Source of the DNA: Thermoplasmatota archaeon
GTDB taxonomy: Archaea; Thermoplasmatota; Thermoplasmata; GCA-020350865; JAUVCJ01
Assembly (NCBI GenBank): GCA_030595765.1
Contig: JAUVCJ010000030.1
Span: 1-15,333, forward strand
Direction: 5' to 3'
DNA: 15,333 nucleotides
A program made the position numbers and the translations under genes. Below the pieces are notes generated by a model that did no database searches, had not been told where the DNA came from, and saw nothing but the letters and a program-made list of their open reading frames with translations. Positions 1 to 7,624 of this stretch are shown in pieces. How positions within the stretch are numbered: the first letter of the stretch is position 1; each line of letters opens with the position of its first letter.

Positions 1-59
1 TCGGAGATGCTGGCAACGACTGGAACCTTGAGGTCATTGTTGACCACTATATCAAGTAA
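1..59 (+). CDS. C-terminal end of an unidentified protein (partial)
   Basis: In the frame starting at base 3 the sequence stays open for 18 codons and ends at TAA (57-59), giving GDAGNDWNLEVIVDHYIK. The residues look like real protein rather than noise, and T-rich DNA that could act as an archaeal terminator follows. It would be convergent with the minus-strand SPFH gene ending at 143. Eighteen residues are too few to name a family, and the frame could be open by chance. Confidence 0.35.
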   Translation, partial: GDAGNDWNLEVIVDHYIK

Positions 60-142
60 TACTGTCTACATTTTTATGCTTGCTATTCTGAAACGAACAG
101 ACCTACTTAGTACACTCGTAGCCAAGGCTTTTGTGTTTGTAA

Positions 143-1324
143 TTATGCTGTAATATCGACACCACACTCAGGGCAGAATTTGCCTGAGGATTCAGCACCG
201 CACTTAGGGCACTTTGGCTTTTCCTGGCTAGATCCACATTCAGGGCAGAACTTGGCGCCTTGGGCAATGTCCTTACTGCATTTGATGCAGGCCTGTTTTG
301 ATTCTGATACGGTTTGAGCTCCACAATGAGGGCAGAACTTGGCATCCTTGTTCATTGGCTTTGTACAACTGAGGCAGGCAATGGTAGCCACGACCGCTGC
401 TGTTGTTGCTGCAGCGGCATTGGGCTGAGCGGAAGCCGCCATAGGTGCGTTTTGTTCCATTCCTTGGGTCATAGACCCGCCCATCGCTGCTCCCATGCCC
501 AATCCGGCTCCTAGGCCTACACCGGCTCCTGCAAGCGCTCCAGCGCCGCTAGTGTTACCTGCGGCGGTCTCCATGGCCTTACCTGCCTGCATCTGCATGT
601 AATTAACGCCAAGGGCTCCCATGGCTCCTCGCTTATCAATGGCTTCCTGCACTTCGGTTGGGAGATTTAGGTTCAAGCCTGCTAGCTTTGTTATCTCGAT
701 ACCATATCTCATTGTGTCGTCCTTGATCTTCTGAAGGACTATCTGCTCGATTTCCATTAAGTATGCTGGCAGATCGAGAATGCTCAGCTGGGTATCGCGC
801 TTAAGCTCGCCTATTGCATCATTGAGCCCCATCACAAGCTGCTCCTTCATCCAGTCAACCACTTCAGCGCTATGGGCTCTCCCCTCAGTACCAACAAACT
901 GGCTGATGAATAAAAGCGGGTCTTTTACCTTGTAGGAAAACCGTCCGAACATTCTGATGCGAATCATACCGAACTCGTTGTCCCGGAATGCCAGCGGCTC
1001 GCTGGTACCGAATTTCCCTCTCATTTCCCTACGCTGAACATAATAAACCTCACCCAGTTGCTTTATGCCAGTGAGGCCCGCAACGATCTTTGTCAGGATC
1101 GGTACGTTCAAGGTAGTAACAGACACCCTGCCTGGTGTGTCGAAGACATGCATGGCCTTACCATCTCTGAAGAACACTGCATATTCGTCCTCTTTTACCA
1201 CGATGTTATCGTTCAAATGTAAATTTCGAGGAACACGCCACATAACGTTCTCACCCTTGGCGGTATCATCCCATGAAAAAGTGTTGCGTGCAATATCTCC
1301 TTTTGAATCCTTTTTAAATGCCAT
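143..1324 (-). CDS. YdjI-like SPFH/band-7 protein with three C-terminal zinc ribbons
   Basis: The 393-residue protein has an SPFH (band 7) domain at about residues 35-235, of the COG4260 'virion core protein'/YdjI type. A Gly/Ala/Met-rich low-complexity stretch follows (about 255-310). Three zinc ribbons end the protein: Cys 317/320/331/334, 346/349/360/363 and 372/375/384/387. There is no signal peptide or obvious membrane helix, so it is probably a cytosolic or peripheral scaffold that oligomerises at the membrane. In Bacillus the homologue YdjI works with PspA and the membrane proteins YdjG and YdjH; a similar role here is inference. The ATG is preceded by GGAGG at good spacing. It is the last of three same-strand genes, with a 108-nt gap before it that carries its own promoter-like sequence. 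Confidence 0.85.
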   Translation of the reverse strand: MAFKKDSKGDIARNTFSWDDTAKGENVMWRVPRNLHLNDNIVVKEDEYAVFFRDGKAMHVFDTPGRVSVTTLNVPILTKIVAGLTGIKQLGEVYYVQRREMRGKFGTSEPLAFRDNEFGMIRIRMFGRFSYKVKDPLLFISQFVGTEGRAHSAEVVDWMKEQLVMGLNDAIGELKRDTQLSILDLPAYLMEIEQIVLQKIKDDTMRYGIEITKLAGLNLNLPTEVQEAIDKRGAMGALGVNYMQMQAGKAMETAAGNTSGAGALAGAGVGLGAGLGMGAAMGGSMTQGMEQNAPMAASAQPNAAAATTAAVVATIACLSCTKPMNKDAKFCPHCGAQTVSESKQACIKCSKDIAQGAKFCPECGSSQEKPKCPKCGAESSGKFCPECGVDITA

Positions 1325-1372
1325 TATTATTTCCCTCCATCAACATTGTGATTTTTACTTATTTTCAATACA

Positions 1373-1418
1373 TAACAATTGTTACATCATACATGTTCAT
1401 ATTTACCATTATAGAACA
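1373..1418 (-). promoter_or_regulatory. Possible internal promoter with palindromic operator before the SPFH gene
   Basis: The minus strand has a TATA-like TAAATATG (1405 to 1398) inside an inverted repeat TGTTC (1394-1398)/GAACA (1414-1418). A perfect 12-bp palindrome TAACAATTGTTA (1373-1384) covers the start site this box predicts (about 1374). An operator overlapping the start would suit a dimeric repressor. The evidence is purely positional. Confidence 0.35.
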
Positions 1419-1432
1419 CATTGAGATTCCTT

Positions 1433-1966
1433 TCAAAAGGCTCCCAGGCCTGCAAAGGCCTCGCGCCTGCCATCAAACGTTTGTGAGAAGTTTAGCAGCT
1501 CATTCTTCATTTCTGCCAGGTCTTGAGCGAGCTCAGGTTTGCCGTCAATTATCTTGCTGTTCATCGCACCAACTAGCGCTGCCATTGCCTGGACGTTTGC
1601 AATGAGAGATAGGTCCATTTCGTACATCTGATTCAATTCATTCTCCATGACCTTGAAATCTGGGCTGATGCCGGTGTAGCCCTGCTCTGCATGTCGGATC
1701 CGATTCTCGATCGTATGGAAGTTATTGGAGATGTTCTTTACATCCTCTATCAAAGCCAGTTGCATGCCCTTTATTATGCCCTCACGAACGGTCTCGAACC
1801 TGTCCTTGACATGGGATATCCTATCTGCAAGCTGTTTTCGTAGTAGTGAATCTGCAACTCTGAGGTCCTCTCTCACCCTGTATCCCCTGAATCCTGGAAT
1901 GGCCAGTTCGATCTGTTTCACAAGGCCTCTATCACTCTCGACTTTTGTTCTAAGGTCTGTACTCAT
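1433..1966 (-). CDS. Uncharacterised coiled-coil protein next to the SPFH gene
   Basis: The 177-residue protein is predicted to be almost entirely helical and soluble, with no Cys. A conserved-looking motif GYRVREDLRVADSLLR lies at 28-43, followed by long amphipathic helices. A second motif, AEQGYTGISPDF then LNQMYEMDLSLI, lies at 93-122. I recall bacterial and archaeal proteins of unknown function with the pattern GYxxREDxRxADxLLR, and a Gly-Tyr-then-'LY-x-x-D' motif, beside SPFH genes; this is from memory and was not searched. GGAGAG sits 7 nt before the ATG. It lies between the membrane protein and the SPFH gene on the same strand and is probably co-transcribed. It could take the place of PspA in a membrane-associated complex, but that is speculative and no catalytic residues are visible. 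Confidence 0.75.
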   Translation of the reverse strand: MSTDLRTKVESDRGLVKQIELAIPGFRGYRVREDLRVADSLLRKQLADRISHVKDRFETVREGIIKGMQLALIEDVKNISNNFHTIENRIRHAEQGYTGISPDFKVMENELNQMYEMDLSLIANVQAMAALVGAMNSKIIDGKPELAQDLAEMKNELLNFSQTFDGRREAFAGLGAF

Positions 1967-1995
1967 TATATCTCTCCATTAATCTATTATTGCTT

Positions 1996-2053
1996 ATTGG
2001 GATGTATTCTTACTTGTTTGGATGTGTTCCTGTTTTTGTATTTGGATGTGTTA
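1996..2053. repeat. Short direct repeats around TTTGGATGTGTT
   Basis: TTTGGATGTGTT occurs at 2017-2028 and 2041-2052, and a variant TTGGGATGTATT at 1997-2008. This gives three copies spaced 20-24 nt apart. They fill the gap between the membrane-protein stop codon and the coiled-coil gene, and the last copy overlaps the stop codon. The function is unknown; slippage is the simplest origin. Confidence 0.55.
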
Positions 2054-2434
2054 CTCCGAATACTCATCTTCGACCTGGGATTCCTTATACTGGTTGATGC
2101 CGATACCAATGATGCCGAAGCCTATCAGGGCTATTACGATCGCAATGCCCCATCCAGCAGATATGGCTCCGATTGCACTAAGAAAGTAGAAGCCGAAAGG
2201 TACGGACAATACCATGCCAAATCCTATCATTGCATTGGATTTTTTATGCCCATTCACTCCTCCAGTGTCAACAAAGGCCAGGGCTATTATGCTCACACCC
2301 ACCATCAAGAACCATAGAGATGCTCCTTCCCCAGCAGTTCTTAGCACTCCAGATATACTGAGGCTAACGCAAATTCCTGCAAAGACAAAGGCCAATCCGT
2401 ATGCGATGTACATTAGGAGATCTTTTTTATTCAT
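2051..2434 (-). CDS. Small four-helix membrane protein of unknown function
   Basis: The 127-residue protein has four hydrophobic segments at about 8-28, 40-56, 68-89 and 94-113. The helix 2-3 loop carries Gly-His-Lys-Lys and the C-terminal tail is acidic and hydrophilic. No family motif is recognisable. It is the first gene of the set with the coiled-coil and SPFH genes, so it may be their membrane anchor or partner (inference from position). The start is supported by a GAGAGGGAT Shine-Dalgarno sequence upstream of the ATG and by a TATA-like box at about 2484-2494, which places the transcript start near 2462. Confidence 0.7.
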   Translation of the reverse strand: MNKKDLLMYIAYGLAFVFAGICVSLSISGVLRTAGEGASLWFLMVGVSIIALAFVDTGGVNGHKKSNAMIGFGMVLSVPFGFYFLSAIGAISAGWGIAIVIALIGFGIIGIGINQYKESQVEDEYSE

Positions 2435-2483
2435 TCTAATCCCTCTCTAATTCGTATTTTTCTTAGGTGTTAGATGGTTATTG

Positions 2484-2494
2484 CTTATATTTAA
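2484..2494 (-). promoter_or_regulatory. TATA box of the membrane protein/coiled-coil/SPFH gene set
   Basis: The minus strand reads TTAAATATAAG, a good archaeal TATA element. It predicts a start near 2462 and a leader of about 28 nt that contains the Shine-Dalgarno site of the four-helix protein. No other gene intervenes. Confidence 0.5.
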
Positions 2495-2590
2495 CTTATT
2501 GTTTTCTAGGGATATCCCTGGGGTTACCCTTTGAGGATTCATTGAGCTGACCAAAGATATCGCGATCTTTCCGGCCTTTTAATCTAAGTG

Positions 2591-3826
2591 TTACAGCTTA
2601 TGTACAACCATGCCAGACCTGAGCTTCGGTTCGAACCAGGTGCATTTTGGAGGCATAACATTTCCGCTATCAGCAACAGCCATTAATTGGTCCATGGATA
2701 CTGGATACATCGAGAAAGCAACCTGGAATTTACCGGAGTTCACAAGCTTCTCCAACTCCTGGGTGCCGCGAATACCGCCTACGAACTTGATCCGATTGTC
2801 TGTGCGGGGATCATGGATGCCTAACACCGGACTTAGAAGATTCTCCTGAAGTATCGAGGCATCTATGCTCTTTACAGGGTCATCGACCGGATAGCTGCCT
2901 GCAATCGGAGTAAGACCCAGCCATTTACCATTTAGATACATGGAGATATGTTTCAGGCTCTGTGGTGAGGGGTTAGCACTCTCGCTGATCTCGAATTTCT
3001 CTCCAACCTTTGCCAGGAACTCCTGAGGCGAAAGGCCGTTAAGGTCCTCAACTGCCCGATTGTAGGGTTGGATCAACATGTGGCTCTTTGGAAACGAGAC
3101 TGCCAGAAAATAATTGTATTCCTCATTGCCAGTGTGGTCTGGGTTTTCCTCTCTCTTTCTTTGAGCAATGATGGTGCCAGATGCACTTCTGTGGTGTCCA
3201 TCAGCAACGTAAAGATGATCTACACCGCCGAATATGTTCTGGATGCTCTGAATGTCGGCAGCAGCATCTACCACCCATAATGTATGGCCTATCCCATCTT
3301 CAGCTACGAAATCCACAGCTGGAGTGTTGGCGCATATCTTTTCCTGTAGTGTATTGAAGGCCTCATCATCATGATATGTCAAGAACACTGGCCCACACTG
3401 AGCATTCTGTGTCTGGATGTGCCTGATCCTGTCGTTCTCCTTGTCAGGACGGGTGAACTCATGCTTCTTGATCCTATCATTCTCGTAATCTGTTGCAGCC
3501 ACACAGCCTACAAGACCATACTGCTGGTGCTCTCCCATGACCTGCTTGTAGATGTAGAACATCGGCAATTCATCTTGAACCATAACGCCATCTGTTTCCA
3601 GTCTTGCTAGGTTCTGAGCACCTTGATCATAGACCTCATCTGCATGAACATCTAAAGAAGGCGGCAGGTCAACTTCGGGCTTTACAACACGAAGAAAGCT
3701 ATTTGGGTTCTTTTGAACGATTACCCTAGCTTCATCTGAATCAAGCACATCATAGGGTGGGGATGCAACTGCTTCTGCCATTTCATTTGTAGGCCTAAGT
3801 CCTCTGAACGGCCTCATTATTACCAT
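2591..3826 (-). CDS. DUF1015 family protein of the serine operon
   Basis: The 411-residue protein is a full-length DUF1015 (COG4198) member. Family hallmarks are the N-terminal MRPFRGLRP and SPPYDVLD, KKHEFTRPDKENDR at 120-133, and ADGHHRSAS at 208-216. The D-G-H-H-R motif resembles the active site of ParB/Srx-fold enzymes such as archaeal SerK, a free-serine kinase. The gene is last in an operon after a phosphoserine-type aminotransferase and phosphoglycerate dehydrogenase (60-nt gap to serA), which suggests a job in serine or phosphoserine metabolism; the reaction is not known from sequence alone. The first ATG is chosen because GGAGTG lies 8 nt upstream; the ATG three codons in is too far from it. 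Confidence 0.85.
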   Translation of the reverse strand: MVIMRPFRGLRPTNEMAEAVASPPYDVLDSDEARVIVQKNPNSFLRVVKPEVDLPPSLDVHADEVYDQGAQNLARLETDGVMVQDELPMFYIYKQVMGEHQQYGLVGCVAATDYENDRIKKHEFTRPDKENDRIRHIQTQNAQCGPVFLTYHDDEAFNTLQEKICANTPAVDFVAEDGIGHTLWVVDAAADIQSIQNIFGGVDHLYVADGHHRSASGTIIAQRKREENPDHTGNEEYNYFLAVSFPKSHMLIQPYNRAVEDLNGLSPQEFLAKVGEKFEISESANPSPQSLKHISMYLNGKWLGLTPIAGSYPVDDPVKSIDASILQENLLSPVLGIHDPRTDNRIKFVGGIRGTQELEKLVNSGKFQVAFSMYPVSMDQLMAVADSGNVMPPKCTWFEPKLRSGMVVHKL

Positions 3827-3886
3827 GTGTTTTACACTCCATATTTTAAATTAATAACTAGGTTGCAAGTGAGATGAAGTCACAAT

Positions 3887-4792
3887 TCACTTGAGTTTAT
3901 TAAGCTCCTCTATCACGGCTTCCGCAACCATGGTGCCTGCTCTAAGCTGGCCTTCCTTGGTCTGAGCACCGATGTGAGGAGTGAAGAACACGTTATCCAA
4001 CCCGAACAGTTTGTGGTCTGCGCTTGGTGGCTCCACCTCAAATGTATCTAGACATGCTGCTCTGACCTTGCCAGAGACCATAGCATCATAGAGGTCATTT
4101 TCCTCAATAATGCCGCCTCTGGAAATGTTGAGAATGACCACGCCATCCTTCATCTTGGAAAAGGCCTCGGCATTGATCATGTGCTTTGTCTCTGGGGTGA
4201 GCGGGCAATGAATGGAGATGACATCGCTGCTGGCCAGAACCTCTTCCAGACCGCACATTGAAAAGTCCGCGCATTCGGCATAAGCATCGAAGGCCTGGAC
4301 CTTCATCCCAAATGCCATGGCTCTGGTGGCTACAGCCTGCCCTATCCTGCCGATGCCTATCATTCCAAGGGTCTTGCCAAAAAGCTCTAACCCCTTAAGT
4401 TGCTTCTTCTCCCATTTCCCGGCCTTGGTGCCAACGGTTCCTCTTACTATGTCCCTGTGGGCAGCCAGCATGTGAACCATTGTCAGCTCTGCAACAGATG
4501 CAGTGGTTGCAAAAGGCGTGTTCCTAACAACTATTCCCTTTTCCTTGCAATGCACCAGATCCACGTTATCTAGGCCAATTCCAGCCCTTCCAATGACCTT
4601 CAGTTGTGGTGCTGCATCGATAAGTTCTTTCGTTGCTTTTGTGGCACCTCTAACAACAAGTGCGTCACAGTCTGCGATCACCCCAGGCAGGTCTAGTTTG
4701 GGTATGTCCCACCCTTCTACAACGTCGAATCCAGCGTCCCTAATCATCTGTACGCCCTCGGCAGCCAGATTATCTGATACTAGTACTTTCAT
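3887..4792 (-). CDS. serA: D-3-phosphoglycerate dehydrogenase, short form without ACT domain
   Basis: This enzyme oxidises 3-phosphoglycerate to 3-phosphohydroxypyruvate with NAD, the first step of the phosphorylated serine pathway, in the cytosol. The 301 residues show the D-2-hydroxyacid dehydrogenase fold. RGATK lies at 48-52 and GRAGIGLDNVD at 68-78. The NAD-binding GIGRIG lies at 146-151. The catalytic residues are Arg225 (NISRGG), Glu254 (DTFEVEP) and His273 (TPHIGAQT). It ends straight after the catalytic domain, so it lacks the ACT or intervening domains that give serine feedback in longer forms. GGAGAG precedes the ATG. It sits 41 nt after the aminotransferase and 60 nt before the DUF1015 gene. 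Other hydroxyacid dehydrogenases share the fold; the operon makes serA the best call. Confidence 0.9.
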   Translation of the reverse strand: MKVLVSDNLAAEGVQMIRDAGFDVVEGWDIPKLDLPGVIADCDALVVRGATKATKELIDAAPQLKVIGRAGIGLDNVDLVHCKEKGIVVRNTPFATTASVAELTMVHMLAAHRDIVRGTVGTKAGKWEKKQLKGLELFGKTLGMIGIGRIGQAVATRAMAFGMKVQAFDAYAECADFSMCGLEEVLASSDVISIHCPLTPETKHMINAEAFSKMKDGVVILNISRGGIIEENDLYDAMVSGKVRAACLDTFEVEPPSADHKLFGLDNVFFTPHIGAQTKEGQLRAGTMVAEAVIEELNKLK

Positions 4793-4833
4793 TTATTTCA
4801 CTCTCCTAATTATAAATATTAAAGTTTCCAATG

Positions 4834-5910
4834 TCAAAGTTCCCAAATTTCCTCGATGACGTGAAGCAAAGCCTTGACATCATATGGAGTATGTTCTCCC
4901 ATGTGGCCAATCCTGAAGGTCTTGTTCTTCAATGCTGCTCCGTATCCGTTGGCTATCATGTGGCCAGCTTTGGCAAGTTCTTTGTTGAGGGCTGGTACAT
5001 CCAATTCTTTGGTGTTTGCAATGGTTGATACTGTTATTGATTCGTATCCCTTCTCTGGGAACATCGCAAAGTGCTTGTTTGCCCACTCTTGAGTGATCTT
5101 GGCCATTTCAGCGTGCCGTTCATACCTTGCTCTTGGCCCCTCTTTGAGCATTCTTCCAAGCTGGTAATCAAGGGCATAAAGCAGTGATATGTTAGGTGTG
5201 GTTGGGTTCTGATGCCTTTTTTCCCAGTCCTTGTGGTGAGCCAGCAGGTCAGTGTAGTATCCTCTATTGGTTACTTCTTCAGCTCTCTGGACCGCAGCAT
5301 CCGAATAGCAGGCGATGGAAAGCCCTGGTGGAAGTGCAAAGCACTTCTGGGTGGAGGTGAACAGCAGGTCAGTGTTCATCTCTTCAGGGACGATGTAATC
5401 CCCACCAGCTGATGATACCGCATCTACTGCGAAAATGATGTGTGGATACTCCGCTTTTATGGCCTTGCCGATATCGGCAATGGGGTTGCGAACACCAGTA
5501 GAGGTCTCGTTATGAACGATTGCAACGGTGTCGTAATCATCTTTTGAAAGAGCTTCCATCACTGCTTCGGGCTTGATGGCCTTGCCCCACTCTACATCAA
5601 GTAGGTCTACATCCTTGTCACAGGCTTGGATGGTCTGATACATTCTCTTGGAGAATGCACCACACACTCCAGCCAACGCCTTCTTTTTGACAAAATTGCG
5701 TGCAATAATATCCATCCAGATCGTCCCTGATGATGTGATCGTCGCAACATTCTGTTTGGTCTGGAAGAATTCTTTGAGCTGACCTATGACACTCTCGTAA
5801 AGTTTGGTATATTCGGGAGCGCGATGGCCTATCAGCCATTTTGCCTGTTGCAACAGCACGTCCTTATCGGGTTCCGTGGGTCCAGGTATCCATAGCTTCT
5901 TATGTGACAT
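4834..5910 (-). CDS. Class V aminotransferase, probable phosphoserine aminotransferase (alanine-glyoxylate type)
   Basis: This PLP enzyme belongs to the alanine/serine-glyoxylate aminotransferase branch of class V. Next to serA it most likely converts 3-phosphohydroxypyruvate plus glutamate to phosphoserine, the role shown for the related broad-specificity enzyme of Methanocaldococcus. Counting from the chosen ATG (358 residues), the N-terminal IPGPTE is at 8-13 and HNETSTGV at 133-140. The cofactor Asp163 lies in AVDAVSSAGG and the Schiff-base Lys189 in TSTQKCFALPPG. The ATG at 5910 is preferred because AGGTG lies upstream and the protein then begins MSHKKLWIPGPTE, as in the family. An ATG at 5931 would add seven residues but has no Shine-Dalgarno site. 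It is first in the operon, divergent from serS. Confidence 0.85.
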   Translation of the reverse strand: MSHKKLWIPGPTEPDKDVLLQQAKWLIGHRAPEYTKLYESVIGQLKEFFQTKQNVATITSSGTIWMDIIARNFVKKKALAGVCGAFSKRMYQTIQACDKDVDLLDVEWGKAIKPEAVMEALSKDDYDTVAIVHNETSTGVRNPIADIGKAIKAEYPHIIFAVDAVSSAGGDYIVPEEMNTDLLFTSTQKCFALPPGLSIACYSDAAVQRAEEVTNRGYYTDLLAHHKDWEKRHQNPTTPNISLLYALDYQLGRMLKEGPRARYERHAEMAKITQEWANKHFAMFPEKGYESITVSTIANTKELDVPALNKELAKAGHMIANGYGAALKNKTFRIGHMGEHTPYDVKALLHVIEEIWEL

Positions 5911-5986
5911 TTTTAACACCTGTTCCGGCATGTAGAATGGATTAATTAATCTTTACCTTCGCATAATTTTCGTAGTTAGTATGATG

Positions 5987-5994
5987 TTATTAAA
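5987..5994 (-). promoter_or_regulatory. TATA-like box for the serine operon
   Basis: The minus strand reads TTTAATAA and predicts a start near 5963, giving a leader of about 50 nt before the 5910 ATG. It is the best candidate in the 199-nt region shared with the divergent serS gene. Confidence 0.4.
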
Positions 5995-6060
5995 CCAGAA
6001 TTATTCATAGAGCACTTTTACGTAGGAAATACCAGCGCTCTTATAAGCATCAACTGAAAA

Positions 6061-6107
6061 ATATAAAGCTATTTATACGTGTGAGCCAGATTACTAGGCA
6101 AGTGATC
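6061..6107 (+). promoter_or_regulatory. serS promoter and Shine-Dalgarno site
   Basis: ATATAAAG (6061-6068) and TTTATACG (6072-6079) are two candidate TATA boxes. The first predicts a start near 6092. AGTGATC (6101-6107) matches the 3' half of the archaeal Shine-Dalgarno consensus GGAGGTGATC and ends 2 nt before the ATG at 6110. Confidence 0.5.
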
Positions 6108-6109
6108 AT

Positions 6110-7375
6110 ATGCTAGACATTGCCCTTTTTCGAGAAGCTCCAGAGAGGATAATTGCGGATCTTGCAAAGAGGGGTATCGGGTCAGAACGTGTGGACAGTG
6201 TCATTAGGCTTGACCAACAATGGCGCGAGCTTATCAAGGTAAACGATGAGCTGAAGCATCAGCGAAACGTTGTTGCCAAGGAGATCCCAGTCCTGAAAAA
6301 GGCTGGTGAGGATGCGTCCGAGAAGATTAGCCAGATGCAGGCCGTTGGGGAGAACATCAAGGCCAATGATGAAAGAATGGCTGAGCTTTTGAAAGAAAGA
6401 GATTCACTTCGGATGAAGATACCGAACTTGATGCAGGATGATGTGCCAATCGGAAAGGATTCATCTGATAATGTGCCAATTCGCCACTGGGGTGAGAAGG
6501 TCATCCATGATTTCGAGGCCAAGTCCCATCAGGACCTTATCGAGAGCCTTGAGCTGGGTAACTTTGAAAAGCCAAGCAAAGTGTCAGGCGCTGGCTTCTA
6601 TTACCTTTACGATGGCCTAGTCCTGTTAGACCTGGCGCTTCAAAGATTTGCTCTGGACATCGCAATGAAAGCAGGCATGACTATTGTGGCACCGCCGCTG
6701 ATGCTCAGAAAGGAGGTGCTGGAAGGATTGGTTGACCTCTCTGACTTTGAGGAGGTTATCTACAAGATTGAGGATGAGGACCTATTCCTGATAGCCACCT
6801 CAGAGCATCCGCTTGGAGCATTGCACATGGACGAGATCATTCCAGAGCACCGTCTTCCACTCAGATACGCAGGTGTAAGCCCATGCTTCCGCAAAGAAAT
6901 AGGTGCTCATGGAGTTGATACCAGAGGGATATTCAGGTCTCATCAATTCAACAAAATAGAGCAGTTCAGCTTTACAACGCCTGAAGAGTCTGCCGCAGAG
7001 ATGGAATTTCTATTAAAGAACGCCCAAGACCTGTTCCAGGCTCTGGAGATTCCGTATCGGGTCGTCAACATCTGCACAGGTGACCTTGGAGGTACTGCCT
7101 CGAAAAAGTACGATATCGAGGCATGGATGGCCAAACAAGGGGAATACAAGGAAGTTGTATCATGCTCGAACTGCACCTCCTACCAGGCTCGCAAACTGAA
7201 TATCAGGGTTGAGCGAAAAGATGGCTCCAGGGAGATATTGCACACCCTAAACTCTACGGCCATTGCAACATCAAGGGCAATGGTTGCTTTACTGGAGAAT
7301 AACCAGGACTCTAATGGGAAGGTAAAGGTCCCGAAGGTCCTGGTCCCTTATATGAATGGCAAAGAGCAACTTTAG
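6110..7375 (+). CDS. serS: Seryl-tRNA synthetase, standard type
   Basis: This enzyme charges tRNA-Ser with serine using ATP in the cytosol. The 421 residues are the usual length for the common class II SerRS, not the rare zinc-dependent methanogen form. Residues 30-105 are a long charged helical hairpin, the tRNA-binding arm. The serine-binding TSE loop is at 230-232. Motif 2 contains FRKEIGAHGVDTRG (260-273) with Arg261, and motif 3 is NSTAIATSRAMVALLENNQ (381-399) with Arg389. The archaeal-style NST replaces the bacterial NGS. It is divergent from the serine-synthesis operon, so substrate supply and use can be coordinated from one intergenic region. Confidence 0.95.
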   Translation: MLDIALFREAPERIIADLAKRGIGSERVDSVIRLDQQWRELIKVNDELKHQRNVVAKEIPVLKKAGEDASEKISQMQAVGENIKANDERMAELLKERDSLRMKIPNLMQDDVPIGKDSSDNVPIRHWGEKVIHDFEAKSHQDLIESLELGNFEKPSKVSGAGFYYLYDGLVLLDLALQRFALDIAMKAGMTIVAPPLMLRKEVLEGLVDLSDFEEVIYKIEDEDLFLIATSEHPLGALHMDEIIPEHRLPLRYAGVSPCFRKEIGAHGVDTRGIFRSHQFNKIEQFSFTTPEESAAEMEFLLKNAQDLFQALEIPYRVVNICTGDLGGTASKKYDIEAWMAKQGEYKEVVSCSNCTSYQARKLNIRVERKDGSREILHTLNSTAIATSRAMVALLENNQDSNGKVKVPKVLVPYMNGKEQL

Positions 7376-7494
7376 CTCTGAGCCCAGATCTAGATCGCTC
7401 CTCAGATCAAGCATCAGAGTGACCATCAGTTCAACCACCTAAAAATCAAAAAGAAGCAAAGCCAGGCATAGATGGGCGATTTTAGAAGATAAAT

Positions 7495-7570
7495 AAAGAA
7501 AAAGGGAACACTGCCTCTCCCTCAAGGACCGTTCCCGCCATTAACCCAGACTGTTTGTCCAGGTCTTGAC
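7495..7570 (-). ncRNA. Probable small structured non-coding RNA, unknown family
   Basis: On the minus strand a TATA box lies at 7591-7600, placing a start near 7567. The RNA would then form two hairpins. Hairpin 1 (7563 to 7545) is CCUGGAC, loop AAACA, GUCUGGG: seven pairs, two of them G-U. Those two pairs are mismatched if the plus strand is transcribed, which favours the minus strand. Hairpin 2 (7536 to 7504) closes with GGGAAC/GUUCCC and has an inner CCUU/GAGG stem. A T-rich run (TTTTTCTTT, about 7503-7495) follows as terminator. It is not a tRNA, and no C/D or ACA boxes are evident. The other strand or a chance fold cannot be excluded. Confidence 0.45.
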
Positions 7571-7590
7571 TATTCAATCAAGGTTGCAGC

Positions 7591-7600
7591 TATATAAATA
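7591..7600 (-). promoter_or_regulatory. TATA box for the putative small RNA
   Basis: The minus strand reads TATTTATATA, one of the strongest TATA-like elements in the window, 24 nt before the inferred start near 7567. No protein gene lies at that distance on either strand. The element is near-symmetric, so plus-strand use is possible. Confidence 0.45.
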
Positions 7601-7624
7601 CCTGAGTTGGGAATTATCATCAAT

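Noticed and set aside
2513..2564. GGGATATCCC palindrome and AAAGAT/ATCTTT hairpin after the DUF1015 gene as a terminator
   Set aside because: No T run follows on the minus strand and the stems are short; nothing firm can be claimed.
5911..5931. Upstream ATG (5931) as start of the aminotransferase
   Set aside because: It lacks a Shine-Dalgarno site, adds residues not typical of the family, and the ATG at 5910 has AGGTG at good spacing.
7376..7494. A coding gene or riboswitch just after serS
   Set aside because: No frame with a ribosome site or family resemblance, and the short CTCTGA/TCAGAG inverted repeat is too weak to call.
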